NCBI RefSeq assembly: GCF_047030795.1
Contig: NZ_JBKYIC010000009.1
Direction: 5' to 3' (one strand)
Origin: Frisingicoccus sp902471845
GTDB taxonomy: Bacteria > Bacillota > Clostridia > Lachnospirales > Lachnospiraceae
DNA length: 64,000 nt
Positions 17,410 through 26,567 of this stretch are shown here, piece by piece; the first letter of the stretch is position 1; each line of letters begins with the position of its first letter. The translations under genes and the position numbers were made by a program. The notes under the pieces were generated by a model. It ran no database searches. It had not been told where the DNA came from and worked only from the letters and a program-made list of their open reading frames with translations.

Positions 17410-18343
17410 AAAGCAGAATTTTTATTTTAAATCTACAAATAAAGAAACAAAGGTTCACGGTATATGCTGGATTCCTGAGGGTGTGAAGGTAAGAGCTGTT
17501 CTTCAGATTGTTCACGGGATGGTAGAATATGTGGACAGATATGATGATTTTGCACGGTTTTTGTGTGCACAGGGCATTGCGGTTGTCGGAGATGATCATC
17601 TGGGCCATGGTGATTCCGTGGCTTCGGAGGAAGACTGGGGGTATTTTGGAGATAACGGTTTTGAGTGTATCGTCAATGATGTCCGTAAAATACAAAAGCA
17701 GTTTAAAAAACGTTTTCCGGGAGTGCCTTACTATATTCTCGGACACAGCATGGGTTCTTTTTTAACACGGTATTTTCTGATTAAATATGGAAAAGAGGTA
17801 GACGGAGCCATTATCATGGGAACCGGTTATCATTCCGTGCCGGTGGCAGTTTTTGGAAAGGGTCTGACCCGGGTTATGGCTGCGGTGAAGGGATGGAAAT
17901 ACCGCAGTACGTTTGTCAATAAGATGGCTTTTGGCTCCTATAATAAAGGCTTTGTTCCGGCCCGGACAGATTTTGACTGGATATCCCGGGATGAGGCAAT
18001 GGTGGATGCCTATATTGCCGAACCAAGATGCCAGTTTGTGTTTACTCTGAATGGTTATCACGAGATGTTTAAAGGTCTTGCCTTTATTGCCCAAAAGTCA
18101 AATCTTAAAAAGATGCCGAAGCAGCTCCCGGTGCTGTTTGTCTCCGGAGGGGACGACCCGGTGGGAGATAAAGGACAGGGGGTTCAGAAAGTCTACGACA
18201 TGTTTGTTTTGGCAGGAATGGAAGATTTGGATATTATTTTCTATGAGGGCGGACGGCATGAAATTCTGAATGAGATTAACCGTAAAGAGGTTTATGACGA
18301 TCTGTATGACTGGCTGAATAAGGAAATTTCGTTAAAACATTGA
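17402..18343 (+). CDS. Alpha/beta hydrolase, monoacylglycerol lipase-like (serine aminopeptidase S33 family)
   Basis: A cytosolic hydrolase of about 313 residues. The catalytic triad is visible as Ser in GHSMGS, Asp in SGGDDPVGD and His in GGRHEILNE; HGMVEYVDRYDDFA is the lid-proximal motif of lysophospholipase/monoacylglycerol lipase-like proteins. AGGAG at 17388-17392 fits the GTG at 17402 (9-base spacing) better than the ATG at 17393. The start lies within the end of the sirtuin gene. The substrate is probably an acylglycerol or other ester. Confidence 0.8.
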   Translation: MIKKQNFYFKSTNKETKVHGICWIPEGVKVRAVLQIVHGMVEYVDRYDDFARFLCAQGIAVVGDDHLGHGDSVASEEDWGYFGDNGFECIVNDVRKIQKQFKKRFPGVPYYILGHSMGSFLTRYFLIKYGKEVDGAIIMGTGYHSVPVAVFGKGLTRVMAAVKGWKYRSTFVNKMAFGSYNKGFVPARTDFDWISRDEAMVDAYIAEPRCQFVFTLNGYHEMFKGLAFIAQKSNLKKMPKQLPVLFVSGGDDPVGDKGQGVQKVYDMFVLAGMEDLDIIFYEGGRHEILNEINRKEVYDDLYDWLNKEISLKH

Positions 18344-18368
18344 AAATACAGGGGAATTAGTGTAAAAT
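18340..18368 (+). promoter_or_regulatory. Promoter before the pseudokinase-like membrane protein
   Basis: TTGAAA at 18340-18345, 17-base spacer, TAAAAT at 18363-18368. The -35 overlaps the stop of the hydrolase gene. AGGAGG and the next ATG follow about 45 bases later. Confidence 0.6.
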
Positions 18369-18420
18369 AAGATGGATATCGTGTGAAGAAAAAGTCAGTT
18401 AGTATACAGGAGGATAGAAG

Positions 18421-20487
18421 ATGGGCTTATTTGGTAAAAAGAAGGATTTTTGGGATGAGGTCGATGATTCATCTATGAAAGAATCCGGATCTCAGACTTT
18501 ATCAGAAGAGGAAGAGGCGGATATCCGGAGAGAGCTGGATGAAATGGAAGATGACGGATGGCATCCGACCCGAAGCACACCGCTGAAGGCAGTGGCCCGG
18601 ATTTTCTTATTTGTTGCAGCGGCTGTGATGCTTATTTCCGGATATGCAGTATATACATATTTCAGTAATGGCGGCAGCATGTCGTCCGAACCGGATTATT
18701 ACCACAGCAGCTTCTTTGGTGAGGAATACCAGAGGAATATGGTTCAGCTGCTTCATTTGGTTCAGGCCATAGAAACCCGTGGTGAAATATCTGAGAATGA
18801 ATTGGCACAGGCCAATCAGGATCTGATAAAAAATTATATGAGTGTGGATGGAAACTTCTCTTTTGCCGTATATGATGCGGATGATCAAGAGGTGATCGTC
18901 AGCAGTGAAGATGCAGTAAATCGGATTGAGGCCAGCCATTACTTTGTGAAACTGGATTCGACAGAAGGCCAGTTCAACCTGAGTACAGGTATGAATAATG
19001 ATGCTTTTGATGAGGCCGTCTGGAAGGAAGAATTGATGTCCTGCAGCGGAACCTATACAATCTATGCGGCAGTGGATAACGAGCTTACATCGACTACCGA
19101 TGGATTTTACGAAAGCTATCAGGACTTTAAGGATTTAAATTCTGTTTTTGGAATTGCAAAGATCGCGGTCATTGTGTCAGCGGTTATTTTCCTGATTTTA
19201 TTGATTTTCTCCATTATTGCAACAGGAAATGTCAGTGGTTATCCGGATATTAAGTTATCCTGGTTTGATAAGATTTTTACGGAAATCTCAATCATTCTTA
19301 TTGTGGCCTTTGGCGGCGGAAGTATTTACGGTGCCTGGTATCTGCTTGGCACGACCTACAGTTTCCGGCTGATCGCAGCCGGTGCGGCGCTGGTGCTGGC
19401 TTATATTTTCCTGATACGGGGATATTTCAGTATTGTCCGCCGGATAAAAGCGGGAACTTTTATCAGCAATATGTTGATTTATCGAATTTTTGAGGTAATC
19501 GGAAAGCTTCCTGTGGTACCGAGAGTTTTATTGATGATCCTGGTACTTGTGCTTCTGAACGGAGCATTGGTGCTTGCGTTATTTAAGCTGGATGCTTTTG
19601 AACTTTTTGGAATTCCGGTTGTATATGTACTTGTACCGATTGTGTTTGTTTTGGAGAATATCTGCTTTATCAGTTGGGTTATCCGAAAAGGAAATTCGGA
19701 ATACGAAGATGATGAAGATGAGGATGAAGAGGACAGCGAGGAAGAGGATGCCGAAGAGCATGAAGAAGCTCCGGAGGACTCCATACCAGTGGGTATCAGT
19801 GGGGATACACGTCCGGCAACTGAGTTGGAAGCGGATCTTGCAAAGGCGGCTGCCCTTGCAAAAGAGTCCCAGACCCCTGCGCCATCGGATGATTGGGAAC
19901 ATATGGACCTTGGCGCTTCGGTAGATATGGCGATTCATGCAGAAGGTGCTGACGGTATAGAGCCGGAGATTAAAGAATCGGAAAATGACCGGACGGTAAT
20001 GCTTCCGAAAGATGAAATCGCAAGTCTTCTCGACGGAGCTGCGATGGTCAGAGATTCGGCGACATCCTTTGATTTTATCCAGTTAAATAAGGATATCCGA
20101 AAACTTCATCGGGGTATTCTGAAAGAAAACGGTATTGCGGTGACACTCAGAGCACCGGATAAACCGATTGTTCTTGAGATGAATAAAGAAGATATGTGGA
20201 AAGCTATTTCGATGATTTATGATAATCTGGAACAGTATGCGGAGCCGGATTCCAGAGTATATGCAGAAATGTATACACAGGAAGGCAAGCTGATTTATAT
20301 TGTTAAGAATGCGGTGAAAGCGGAAGCGGCGGAAGCAGCGAAGGCTGTGGCAGCTCCGGGAGCCGAGTTGACCGGCGGTTTGAAAACTGCAAAAGAAATT
20401 ATTGAAAAGAATCATGGAAAATTTGTTGTTGCAATGGACGGCAATATTTTCAAAACAGGTATTCTGATTAATATGGTACAGGAATAG
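18421..20487 (+). CDS. Multi-pass membrane protein with degenerate histidine-kinase ATPase domain
   Basis: A 688-residue protein. It has an acidic cytoplasmic N-terminus, TM1 at 59-80, an extracytoplasmic domain (81-238), about six helices (240-420), a Glu/Asp tract (about 425-465) and a C-terminal domain (about 545-688) resembling the HATPase_c domain of VanS-like kinases: MWKAISMIYDNLEQYAEPDSRVY aligns with the N box, KNA with the start of G1, and DGNIFKTGILI with the last strand. The DxGxG and ATP-lid GLGLA motifs are absent, and no phospho-acceptor His domain is seen. It is probably a pseudokinase sensor or scaffold. No cognate regulator is adjacent. Confidence 0.6.
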   Translation: MGLFGKKKDFWDEVDDSSMKESGSQTLSEEEEADIRRELDEMEDDGWHPTRSTPLKAVARIFLFVAAAVMLISGYAVYTYFSNGGSMSSEPDYYHSSFFGEEYQRNMVQLLHLVQAIETRGEISENELAQANQDLIKNYMSVDGNFSFAVYDADDQEVIVSSEDAVNRIEASHYFVKLDSTEGQFNLSTGMNNDAFDEAVWKEELMSCSGTYTIYAAVDNELTSTTDGFYESYQDFKDLNSVFGIAKIAVIVSAVIFLILLIFSIIATGNVSGYPDIKLSWFDKIFTEISIILIVAFGGGSIYGAWYLLGTTYSFRLIAAGAALVLAYIFLIRGYFSIVRRIKAGTFISNMLIYRIFEVIGKLPVVPRVLLMILVLVLLNGALVLALFKLDAFELFGIPVVYVLVPIVFVLENICFISWVIRKGNSEYEDDEDEDEEDSEEEDAEEHEEAPEDSIPVGISGDTRPATELEADLAKAAALAKESQTPAPSDDWEHMDLGASVDMAIHAEGADGIEPEIKESENDRTVMLPKDEIASLLDGAAMVRDSATSFDFIQLNKDIRKLHRGILKENGIAVTLRAPDKPIVLEMNKEDMWKAISMIYDNLEQYAEPDSRVYAEMYTQEGKLIYIVKNAVKAEAAEAAKAVAAPGAELTGGLKTAKEIIEKNHGKFVVAMDGNIFKTGILINMVQE

Positions 20488-20490
20488 TGG

Positions 20491-20546
20491 GAAGGCGCTG
20501 GTTTGAATTGTTTCATATGAAGGATTCGGACAGCGCCTTCGTTTTG
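20491..20546 (+). terminator. Terminator after pseudokinase-like gene
   Basis: GAAGGCGCTG (20491-20500) and CAGCGCCTTC (20531-20540) form a 10-pair stem with a 30-base loop, followed by GTTTTG. The short T-run may permit some read-through into the zinc-ribbon gene. Confidence 0.6.
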
Positions 20547-20568
20547 TAATTATGAAAGGGGGAGAATA

Positions 20569-21609
20569 ATGATATTGCATTATCCATGTCCAAACTGCGG
20601 TGCGGAGATGACCTATGACATTAAAAAGGGAAAACTGCACTGCAGTCACTGCTCCGGAGAAATGGCGCTGAGCCAGGCCGTGCAGCAGAACACATTTCAG
20701 ACGGCCGGAGGCGGGACTTCAACAGAAATTGATGGAGAAATATTGGCCGGTGCAGAATATCATTGTCCGAACTGCGGAGGGCTGATGATTACAAAAGATA
20801 AAGAAACATCGACGATGTGTGCCTATTGCGGCGCACCGATGATTCTTGCGGACCGATTGACAGGGAAAAGACGTCCGGTAAAACTATTGTCTTTCCAGAT
20901 GGACCGTCAGGACGCAGAAAAAGCCTTTCGAAAATGGTGCCGGAACGGGCGGTTTGCGCCGAAAGGTTTTACTTCGGCGGAAAATATTCAGCGTTTGAAG
21001 GGGATGTATATTCCCTACTGGTTATTTCAGTTTGATACCCGGGTGGATATATCTGCCCAGGCAACGAATGTGCGAGTATTCCGTCAGGGAGATTATCAGG
21101 TGACGGAAACCGAATTTTATGATATTCAGCGAGCTTATAAGCTGCAGTATAAGGACATTCCTCTGGATGCTTCACGTCAGTTAGAGGATGGAGAAATGGC
21201 TAAGCTGGAACCTTTTAATTTTAGTGAATTAAAAACCTTTGATATGCCGTATCTGGCCGGCTTTGATTCATCAAGTTATGATTTTGATGACGCGGAGCTT
21301 TCTCCGGCGGCAAAGGATAAAGTACAGAAATATGCCAGGGATTATGCTCAGGGAGCCGTCTCAGGTTATTCGACGGTTCATCTGAACGGGCATACGGTGG
21401 ATTTTGAACGGGAGGAAGAGGCGTTTATTTTCGTTCCGATCTGGTTCGTAGATTATAATTATCACGGCAAGGTTTACAAATTTATGATGAACGGGCAGAA
21501 TGGCCGGATTGCGGGAATCCCGCCGACCAGCAGAGGAAAGATGGCCATATGGTGGGCAGGAATTTCTGCTGCATTATTCATAGTCACTTTAATCGGTTCA
21601 ATCATTTAG
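20569..21609 (+). CDS. Tandem zinc-ribbon protein (TFIIB-type ribbon) with C-terminal membrane helix
   Basis: A 346-residue protein. Two four-Cys zinc ribbons lie near the N-terminus (CPNC...CSHC and CPNC...CAYC), as in proteins often labelled TFIIB-type zinc ribbon. A central domain of about 220 residues contains aromatic-rich strands (YIPYWLFQF, FVPIWFVDYNYHGK), and one transmembrane helix closes the protein. The TPM-domain gene starts 25 bases later. Similar ribbon and TPM pairs occur in Firmicute membrane-stress clusters (from memory). The function is unknown. Confidence 0.7.
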   Translation: MILHYPCPNCGAEMTYDIKKGKLHCSHCSGEMALSQAVQQNTFQTAGGGTSTEIDGEILAGAEYHCPNCGGLMITKDKETSTMCAYCGAPMILADRLTGKRRPVKLLSFQMDRQDAEKAFRKWCRNGRFAPKGFTSAENIQRLKGMYIPYWLFQFDTRVDISAQATNVRVFRQGDYQVTETEFYDIQRAYKLQYKDIPLDASRQLEDGEMAKLEPFNFSELKTFDMPYLAGFDSSSYDFDDAELSPAAKDKVQKYARDYAQGAVSGYSTVHLNGHTVDFEREEEAFIFVPIWFVDYNYHGKVYKFMMNGQNGRIAGIPPTSRGKMAIWWAGISAALFIVTLIGSII

Positions 21610-21634
21610 AATTCAGGGTATGGAGGATGATCAC

Positions 21635-22915
21635 GTGAAAAAGTTATATACATATGTATTGTTGGCGATGATATGGTCCTGTGCTCTGTTTGGGTTTGCC
21701 GGAATAGGGGTGCTGGCCGATGATGCCTATGCGGGGGTTTTTGATGATGCCGGGATTTTGACGGAAGAAGAAAAATCGGGACTTTCGTCACAAATACAGG
21801 CGTTGGAGACAGAGTATCAGATTCACCTGCTGATCGTTACGACCGAGGATACGCAGGGCAAAGAGGTTGTGGATTATGCGGATGATTTCTTCGAGGAACA
21901 TAATGGCGACGGCACATCCGGTGCCGGGCTGCTGTTATTGATTGATATGCAGCACAGTGAGCTGTATATATCTACCAGCGGAGAAGATATTATACATACC
22001 TTTACAGATACCCGGCTGGACAGTATAATGGATGATATTTATGACGAAGCGGTCAATAGTAATTTTTATGGAAGCTGTCAGCAGTTTTTGACCGGAGTTG
22101 ATAATGTCCTTGGCGGACCGGAAACGTCGGAAATGACAGAGACGACGGCTGAAACTGAAAGTGAAATAGCGCCGCTTTCAATGGGAAATATTTTCGATGA
22201 GGCTGCTTTATTCACGGAGAGCGAAGTCGGAAAGCTGGAACAGAGAATCGGAGATTTGGAGACAAAGACGGGGTTTCGGGTTCTGATCACGACGACAAAC
22301 AGTACCGGGGGCAAAACCAGCCATGCCTATGCGGAGAATTTTTTCAAGAGCCACAACGACAGCGGTAAGGTGAGTAATGGACTTGTCTATCTGATTAATA
22401 TGGAGGCCCGGGAAATTTATGTGTATGCTGCGGGAAATTCTGTTATGGAATCTTTTTCCGAGGCAAACATTGATAAAATGCTGGATCGCATTTACAAAAA
22501 GGTAGAGGATGGCAAGTATTATAAGAGCTGTGATGTATTTTTAGACAATGTAGAACGATACGGTGTGGAAGGCGGAAATAAATTAACAGCGGGCAGACTG
22601 CTCTTCCAGCTTATTGCCTGCATGATCGTTGGGGCAGTCATCGTATTTTTCCTGGCCCGGAACCGGGGCGGCAAAGTTGTTGCCGGAGTCAATAATTATT
22701 TCGTTGCCGGCGGTGCCAATGAGATTTTACATCGGGATCAGTTTATAAATCGAACGGTGACCCGTCAGAGAATTAAGAAGGATGACGACGATAATTCCCG
22801 GGGAAACCGGAGCAGCGGAGGAAGTTCCGTTCATCGGAGCAGCAGCGGAACAATGCATGGCGGTTCCGGGCGCAGCTTCGGCGGCGGAAGTAGAGGCGGC
22901 GGCCGAAAGTTTTGA
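21635..22915 (+). CDS. Secreted TPM-domain protein with duplicated domain, membrane helix and Gly/Ser tail
   Basis: About 426 residues: a signal peptide, a first TPM domain (from VFDDAGILTEEEKSGL, about residues 30-150), a second TPM domain (from IFDEAALFTESEVGKL, about 180-315), a transmembrane helix (about 335-355) and a cytoplasmic Ser/Gly/Arg-rich tail ending in GGGSRGGGRKF. TPM (DUF477) domains are implicated in photosystem repair in plants and in membrane-protein quality control or phosphatase activity; the role here is unknown. GGAGG at 21622-21626 supports a GTG start at 21635 rather than the ATG at 21620. Confidence 0.78.
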   Translation: MKKLYTYVLLAMIWSCALFGFAGIGVLADDAYAGVFDDAGILTEEEKSGLSSQIQALETEYQIHLLIVTTEDTQGKEVVDYADDFFEEHNGDGTSGAGLLLLIDMQHSELYISTSGEDIIHTFTDTRLDSIMDDIYDEAVNSNFYGSCQQFLTGVDNVLGGPETSEMTETTAETESEIAPLSMGNIFDEAALFTESEVGKLEQRIGDLETKTGFRVLITTTNSTGGKTSHAYAENFFKSHNDSGKVSNGLVYLINMEAREIYVYAAGNSVMESFSEANIDKMLDRIYKKVEDGKYYKSCDVFLDNVERYGVEGGNKLTAGRLLFQLIACMIVGAVIVFFLARNRGGKVVAGVNNYFVAGGANEILHRDQFINRTVTRQRIKKDDDDNSRGNRSSGGSSVHRSSSGTMHGGSGRSFGGGSRGGGRKF

Positions 22916-23000
22916 TAATAATTTTCGAATTAGAATGAGGTGTTTTAATTTAGAAAATGATGAGGTATAATATTCACAAATTAATCAGGAGGGAAGCAAT

Positions 23001-24791
23001 ATGAATATCACAAATGACATTAAATATGTAGGCGTGAATGACCACGAAATTGATTTGTTTGAGAGCCAGTATGTTGTTGAAAACGGAATGGCATACAATT
23101 CTTATGTGATTATGGATAAAAAAATAGCGGTCATGGATTCGGTTGATGCTCACTTTACCCATGAATGGCTGGATAATATTCAGAATGTAACGGGTAGAAA
23201 GGCACCGGATTATTTGATCGTACAGCATATGGAACCGGATCACTCGGCAAATATTATGAACTTTATGAAACTCTATCCGGAGGCAAAGGTCGTATCCAGC
23301 GCCAAAGCCTTTGCGATGATGGGACAGTTTTATGGGGAGGACTTTTCTGACCGGCAGATTATCATTAAAGAAGGCGATACACTTTCTCTTGGAACTCATG
23401 AACTTTCGTTTGTGGCTGCACCGATGGTTCACTGGCCGGAAGTGATGATGACTTATGATGCCCATGATAAAGTATTATTCTCCGCAGATGCCTTTGGTAA
23501 GTTCGGGGCTCTGGATGTGGAAGAGGACTGGGCCTGTGAGGCGCGTCGTTATTACTTTGGTATCGTGGGGAAATACGGTACTCAGGTTCAGAACCTGCTT
23601 AAAAAAGCGGCGAAACTTGATATTCAGACGATTTGTCCGCTTCACGGACCGGTGCTGTCTGAGAATCTTGGATATTATCTGAATTTATATAATATATGGT
23701 CTTCCTATGGTATTGAGACTGAAGGTATCGTTATTGCCTACACATCGGTTTATGGGAACACAAAAAAAGCGGTGGAAATTCTGGCAGATAAGCTTCGGGC
23801 AAAGGGTTGTCCAAAGGTTGTTGTCAATGACCTGGCCCGCTGTGATATGGCGGAAGCTGTGGAAGATGCCTTCCGTTACGGCAAGCTTGTTCTTGCGACG
23901 ACCACGTACAACGCAGATATCTTCCCATTTATGAAGGAATTTATCGATCATTTGCTGGAGCGTAATTTCCAGAATCGGAAAATCGGTATTATCGAAAATG
24001 GCTCCTGGGCGCCGATGGCTGCCAAGGTGATGAAGAAGCTGCTGGAAGGCTGTAAGAATACGACCTTTACGAATACGACGGTTTCCATCAAATCTGCATT
24101 GAATGATGACAGCAATGCTCAGTTAGAGGCTATGGCTGAAGAACTTTGCAAGGATTATCTGGCTCAGAAGGATGAGACGGCAAATAAAAATGATATGACG
24201 GCACTTTTCAAGATTGGATATGGCCTTTATGTGGTCACATCCAACGATGGTACAAAGGATAATGGTCTTATTGTAAATACCGTATCCCAGGTTACAGATA
24301 ATCCAAACCGTGTTGCCGTTTGCATTAATAAAGCCAATTATTCGCATCATATCATTAAGCAGACCGGCATTATGAATGTGAACTGTCTGTCCACGGAGGC
24401 GCCATTCAGCGTGTTCCAGAACTTTGGATTCCAGAGTGGCCGGACGGCAGACAAGTTTGCGGATATCGAGCCGCTGCGTTCCGATAATGGACTGGTATTT
24501 TTGCCGAGATACATTAATGCTTTTATGTCTTTGAAGGTGGAACAGTATGTGGATTTTGATACTCACGGAATGTTTATCTGTACAGTGACAGAGGCACGGG
24601 TGATTTCGGATGTGGACACAATGACCTATAACTATTATCAGAGCAATGTTAAGCCAAAGCCGGAGACAGAAGGTAAAAAAGGTTTTGTCTGCAAAGTATG
24701 CGGTTACATTTATGAAGGGGATGTACTTCCGGACGACTTTATTTGTCCGTTGTGTAAGCATGGAGCGGCAGATTTTGAACCGATTGGATAA
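23001..24791 (+). CDS. Multidomain flavodiiron protein (diiron-flavodoxin-flavin reductase-rubredoxin)
   Basis: A 596-residue O2/NO-reducing enzyme. Residues 1-250 form the metallo-beta-lactamase-like diiron domain with ligands H76/E78/D80 (HMEPDH), H144, D163 and H215. Residues about 252-395 are flavodoxin (TSVYGNTKKA binds FMN). Residues about 405-540 resemble flavin-reductase FMN-binding domains. Residues about 553-596 are rubredoxin (CKVCGY and CPLCKHG). It could take electrons from NAD(P)H or a partner and reduce O2 to water, protecting an anaerobe. AGGAGGG precedes the ATG; TATAAT at 22966-22971 is a possible -10. A strong terminator follows. Confidence 0.92.
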   Translation: MNITNDIKYVGVNDHEIDLFESQYVVENGMAYNSYVIMDKKIAVMDSVDAHFTHEWLDNIQNVTGRKAPDYLIVQHMEPDHSANIMNFMKLYPEAKVVSSAKAFAMMGQFYGEDFSDRQIIIKEGDTLSLGTHELSFVAAPMVHWPEVMMTYDAHDKVLFSADAFGKFGALDVEEDWACEARRYYFGIVGKYGTQVQNLLKKAAKLDIQTICPLHGPVLSENLGYYLNLYNIWSSYGIETEGIVIAYTSVYGNTKKAVEILADKLRAKGCPKVVVNDLARCDMAEAVEDAFRYGKLVLATTTYNADIFPFMKEFIDHLLERNFQNRKIGIIENGSWAPMAAKVMKKLLEGCKNTTFTNTTVSIKSALNDDSNAQLEAMAEELCKDYLAQKDETANKNDMTALFKIGYGLYVVTSNDGTKDNGLIVNTVSQVTDNPNRVAVCINKANYSHHIIKQTGIMNVNCLSTEAPFSVFQNFGFQSGRTADKFADIEPLRSDNGLVFLPRYINAFMSLKVEQYVDFDTHGMFICTVTEARVISDVDTMTYNYYQSNVKPKPETEGKKGFVCKVCGYIYEGDVLPDDFICPLCKHGAADFEPIG

Positions 24792-24855
24792 AAAATAAAA
24801 AGGCTGTGAGGAGTGGGCTGGTTATCCAGCGGTTCCTCACAGCCTTGTTTTTTAA
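24790..24855. terminator. Bidirectional terminator between flavodiiron gene and pncB
   Basis: AAGGCTGTGAGGA (24800-24812) and TCCTCACAGCCTT (24834-24846) form a 13-pair stem. GTTTTTTAA follows on the plus strand, and the A-rich 5' flank gives a T-run on the minus strand. Confidence 0.8.
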
Positions 24856-24872
24856 TTTACGCGAAGCAACGA

Positions 24873-24952
24873 GCCAAACGGACATGCTTGCATGTCCGCT
24901 TGGCGACTGCCGTGATAACGAGCGAAACTCGCTAAGCGTGTTTCGTCTCGTT
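24873..24952. repeat. Pair of hairpin repeats, one overlapping the 3' end of pncB
   Basis: Hairpin 1 (24873-24904): GCCAA-A-CGGACATGC, loop TT, GCATGTCCG-C-TTGGC. Hairpin 2 (24917-24952): AACGAG and CGAAAC pair with GTTTCG and CTCGTT around an 11-base loop. No T-run follows. The second hairpin encodes the last codons and stop of pncB. It looks like a small palindromic intergenic element. Confidence 0.55.
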
Positions 24953-26404
24953 GTCTTCGAAGTTATGAACGTGGTCAAGGAGTTCATTTTTCAATTCCCA
25001 GAGAGGTTTTGAAAGGTCGACATAGACCTCCTGAGGATTGACCAGTCGTCGGGATTCGTCCCACAGTGTTCCTAATTCTTTGGCGCAGTAATCCCGGATA
25101 TCCATTACTGCAGGAGATTCATAAACACAGCGTCCATTTTTGAAGATTGGAACGAGCAGTTCGCGAACCGTATAGGTTCCGCCCCGCAGCCAGGTTTTTT
25201 TCCAGGTGGAAATCGGATCAAAAATCATCAGTGTAATATCCGAATCATAGGTTTCGTTGACAAGGGCGATTAAATCGGCGCGAATCTTTCCGGTCTTTTT
25301 ATCATAGAGACGGAAGACGGTTTTATTTCCCGGATTCGTTACTTTTTCGATATTCTCCGAGACTTTAATCTTTGGAATGAAGTTTCCGTTCTCGTCGGAT
25401 ACGGCAGCCAGTTTGTAAACACCGCCGAAAGCCGGGCAGTTTTTGGACGTGATCAGGTTGGTGCCCACACCCCAGGAGGTAATTTTTGCGCCCTGGGTAT
25501 GAAGACTGTCGATCAGATATTCATCCAGATCGCTGGAGGCGGAGATGATCGCATCGGTATGGCCTGCTTCATCCAGCATCTTCCGGGCCTGCTTTGATAA
25601 GTAAGCTAGGTCGCCGCTGTCCAGACGGATACCATAAAGTTTTGAGTGGATGCCTTTGGCTTTCATTTCATCAAAGACCTGAATGGCATGAGGCACACCG
25701 GATTTTAAAGTATCATAGGTATCAACCAGAAGCAGGCAGTTATCCGGGTAAAGACTCGCATAATTACGGAAAGCTTCCAGTTCGGTTTTAAAGCTCATAA
25801 TCCAGCTGTGAGCATGAGTGCCTTTGACCGGAATATCAAACATCTGGCCGGCTAATACGTTGGAAGTTCCGACGCAGCCGCCGATAACTGCGGCACGGGC
25901 TCCGTAAGTTCCGGCATCCGGGCCCTGAGCACGGCGCAGACCGAATTCCATGACACCGCCGCCGGCCGCATAGACAACGCGGGCCGCTTTCGTGCAGATC
26001 AGACTTTGATGATTAATGATATTTAAAATAGCTGTTTCTACAATCTGGGCCTCCATAATCGGGGCGATGACCTTTACCAGGGGCTCTTTCGGAAATACAA
26101 CGGTCCCTTCAGGGATGGCGTATATATCGCCGGTAAAACGGAAATCTTTTAAATATTCAAGAAAGTCTTCCTGAAAGAAGCCGGTGGAGCGCAGATAGTC
26201 GATGTCCGCCTCATCAAAATGCAGGCCTTCGATATATTCAATAACCTGAGCCAAACCTGCGGTGATCGAATAAGCTGCATCTTCAGGATTGGAACGGTAA
26301 AAGACATCAAAGATGACCGTTTCGTTGGTTTTATTTTTAAAATAACCCTGCATCATGGTCAGTTCATATAAATCGGTTAATAACGTTAAGTGTGATGTAC
26401 CCAT
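24932..26404 (-). CDS. pncB: Nicotinate phosphoribosyltransferase
   Basis: About 490 residues. It converts nicotinate and PRPP to nicotinate mononucleotide in NAD salvage, consuming ATP. N-terminal LLTDLYELTMMQGYF, central EFGLRRAQGPD and GVGTNLITS segments are family hallmarks. I start at the ATG at 26404 (MGTSHLTLL); the frame extends upstream only through a TTG with no ribosome-binding site. AAAGG lies 12 bases before the ATG, a loose spacing. The C-terminal codons fall in a palindromic repeat, so the tail may be acquired. It supplies NAD for the sirtuin and redox enzymes (general link). Confidence 0.93.
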   Translation of the reverse strand: MGTSHLTLLTDLYELTMMQGYFKNKTNETVIFDVFYRSNPEDAAYSITAGLAQVIEYIEGLHFDEADIDYLRSTGFFQEDFLEYLKDFRFTGDIYAIPEGTVVFPKEPLVKVIAPIMEAQIVETAILNIINHQSLICTKAARVVYAAGGGVMEFGLRRAQGPDAGTYGARAAVIGGCVGTSNVLAGQMFDIPVKGTHAHSWIMSFKTELEAFRNYASLYPDNCLLLVDTYDTLKSGVPHAIQVFDEMKAKGIHSKLYGIRLDSGDLAYLSKQARKMLDEAGHTDAIISASSDLDEYLIDSLHTQGAKITSWGVGTNLITSKNCPAFGGVYKLAAVSDENGNFIPKIKVSENIEKVTNPGNKTVFRLYDKKTGKIRADLIALVNETYDSDITLMIFDPISTWKKTWLRGGTYTVRELLVPIFKNGRCVYESPAVMDIRDYCAKELGTLWDESRRLVNPQEVYVDLSKPLWELKNELLDHVHNFEDNETKHA

Positions 26405-26485
26405 AATAATATAATACCTTTCCCTATATAGTTTTAACAAATTATACCGCGCTATAAGAAAAAATGCAAATTTTTTAGAAATAGG

Positions 26486-26514
26486 TTGACAAACATGATA
26501 ATGACTGTTATATT
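26486..26514 (+). promoter_or_regulatory. Promoter of clpB
   Basis: Perfect TTGACA at 26486-26491, 17-base spacer, TATATT at 26509-26514. I see no CIRCE element and no CtsR heptamer pair, so control differs from the Bacillus heat-shock pattern or lies elsewhere. Confidence 0.75.
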
Positions 26515-26567
26515 ACAAGTATAATAAACATAACAATGATAATATTCCTAAGAAGGAGGTAGGTTCT

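Noticed and set aside
26450..26567. CIRCE or CtsR operator before clpB
   Set aside because: No TTAGCACTC inverted repeat and no GGTCAAA heptamer pair could be found.
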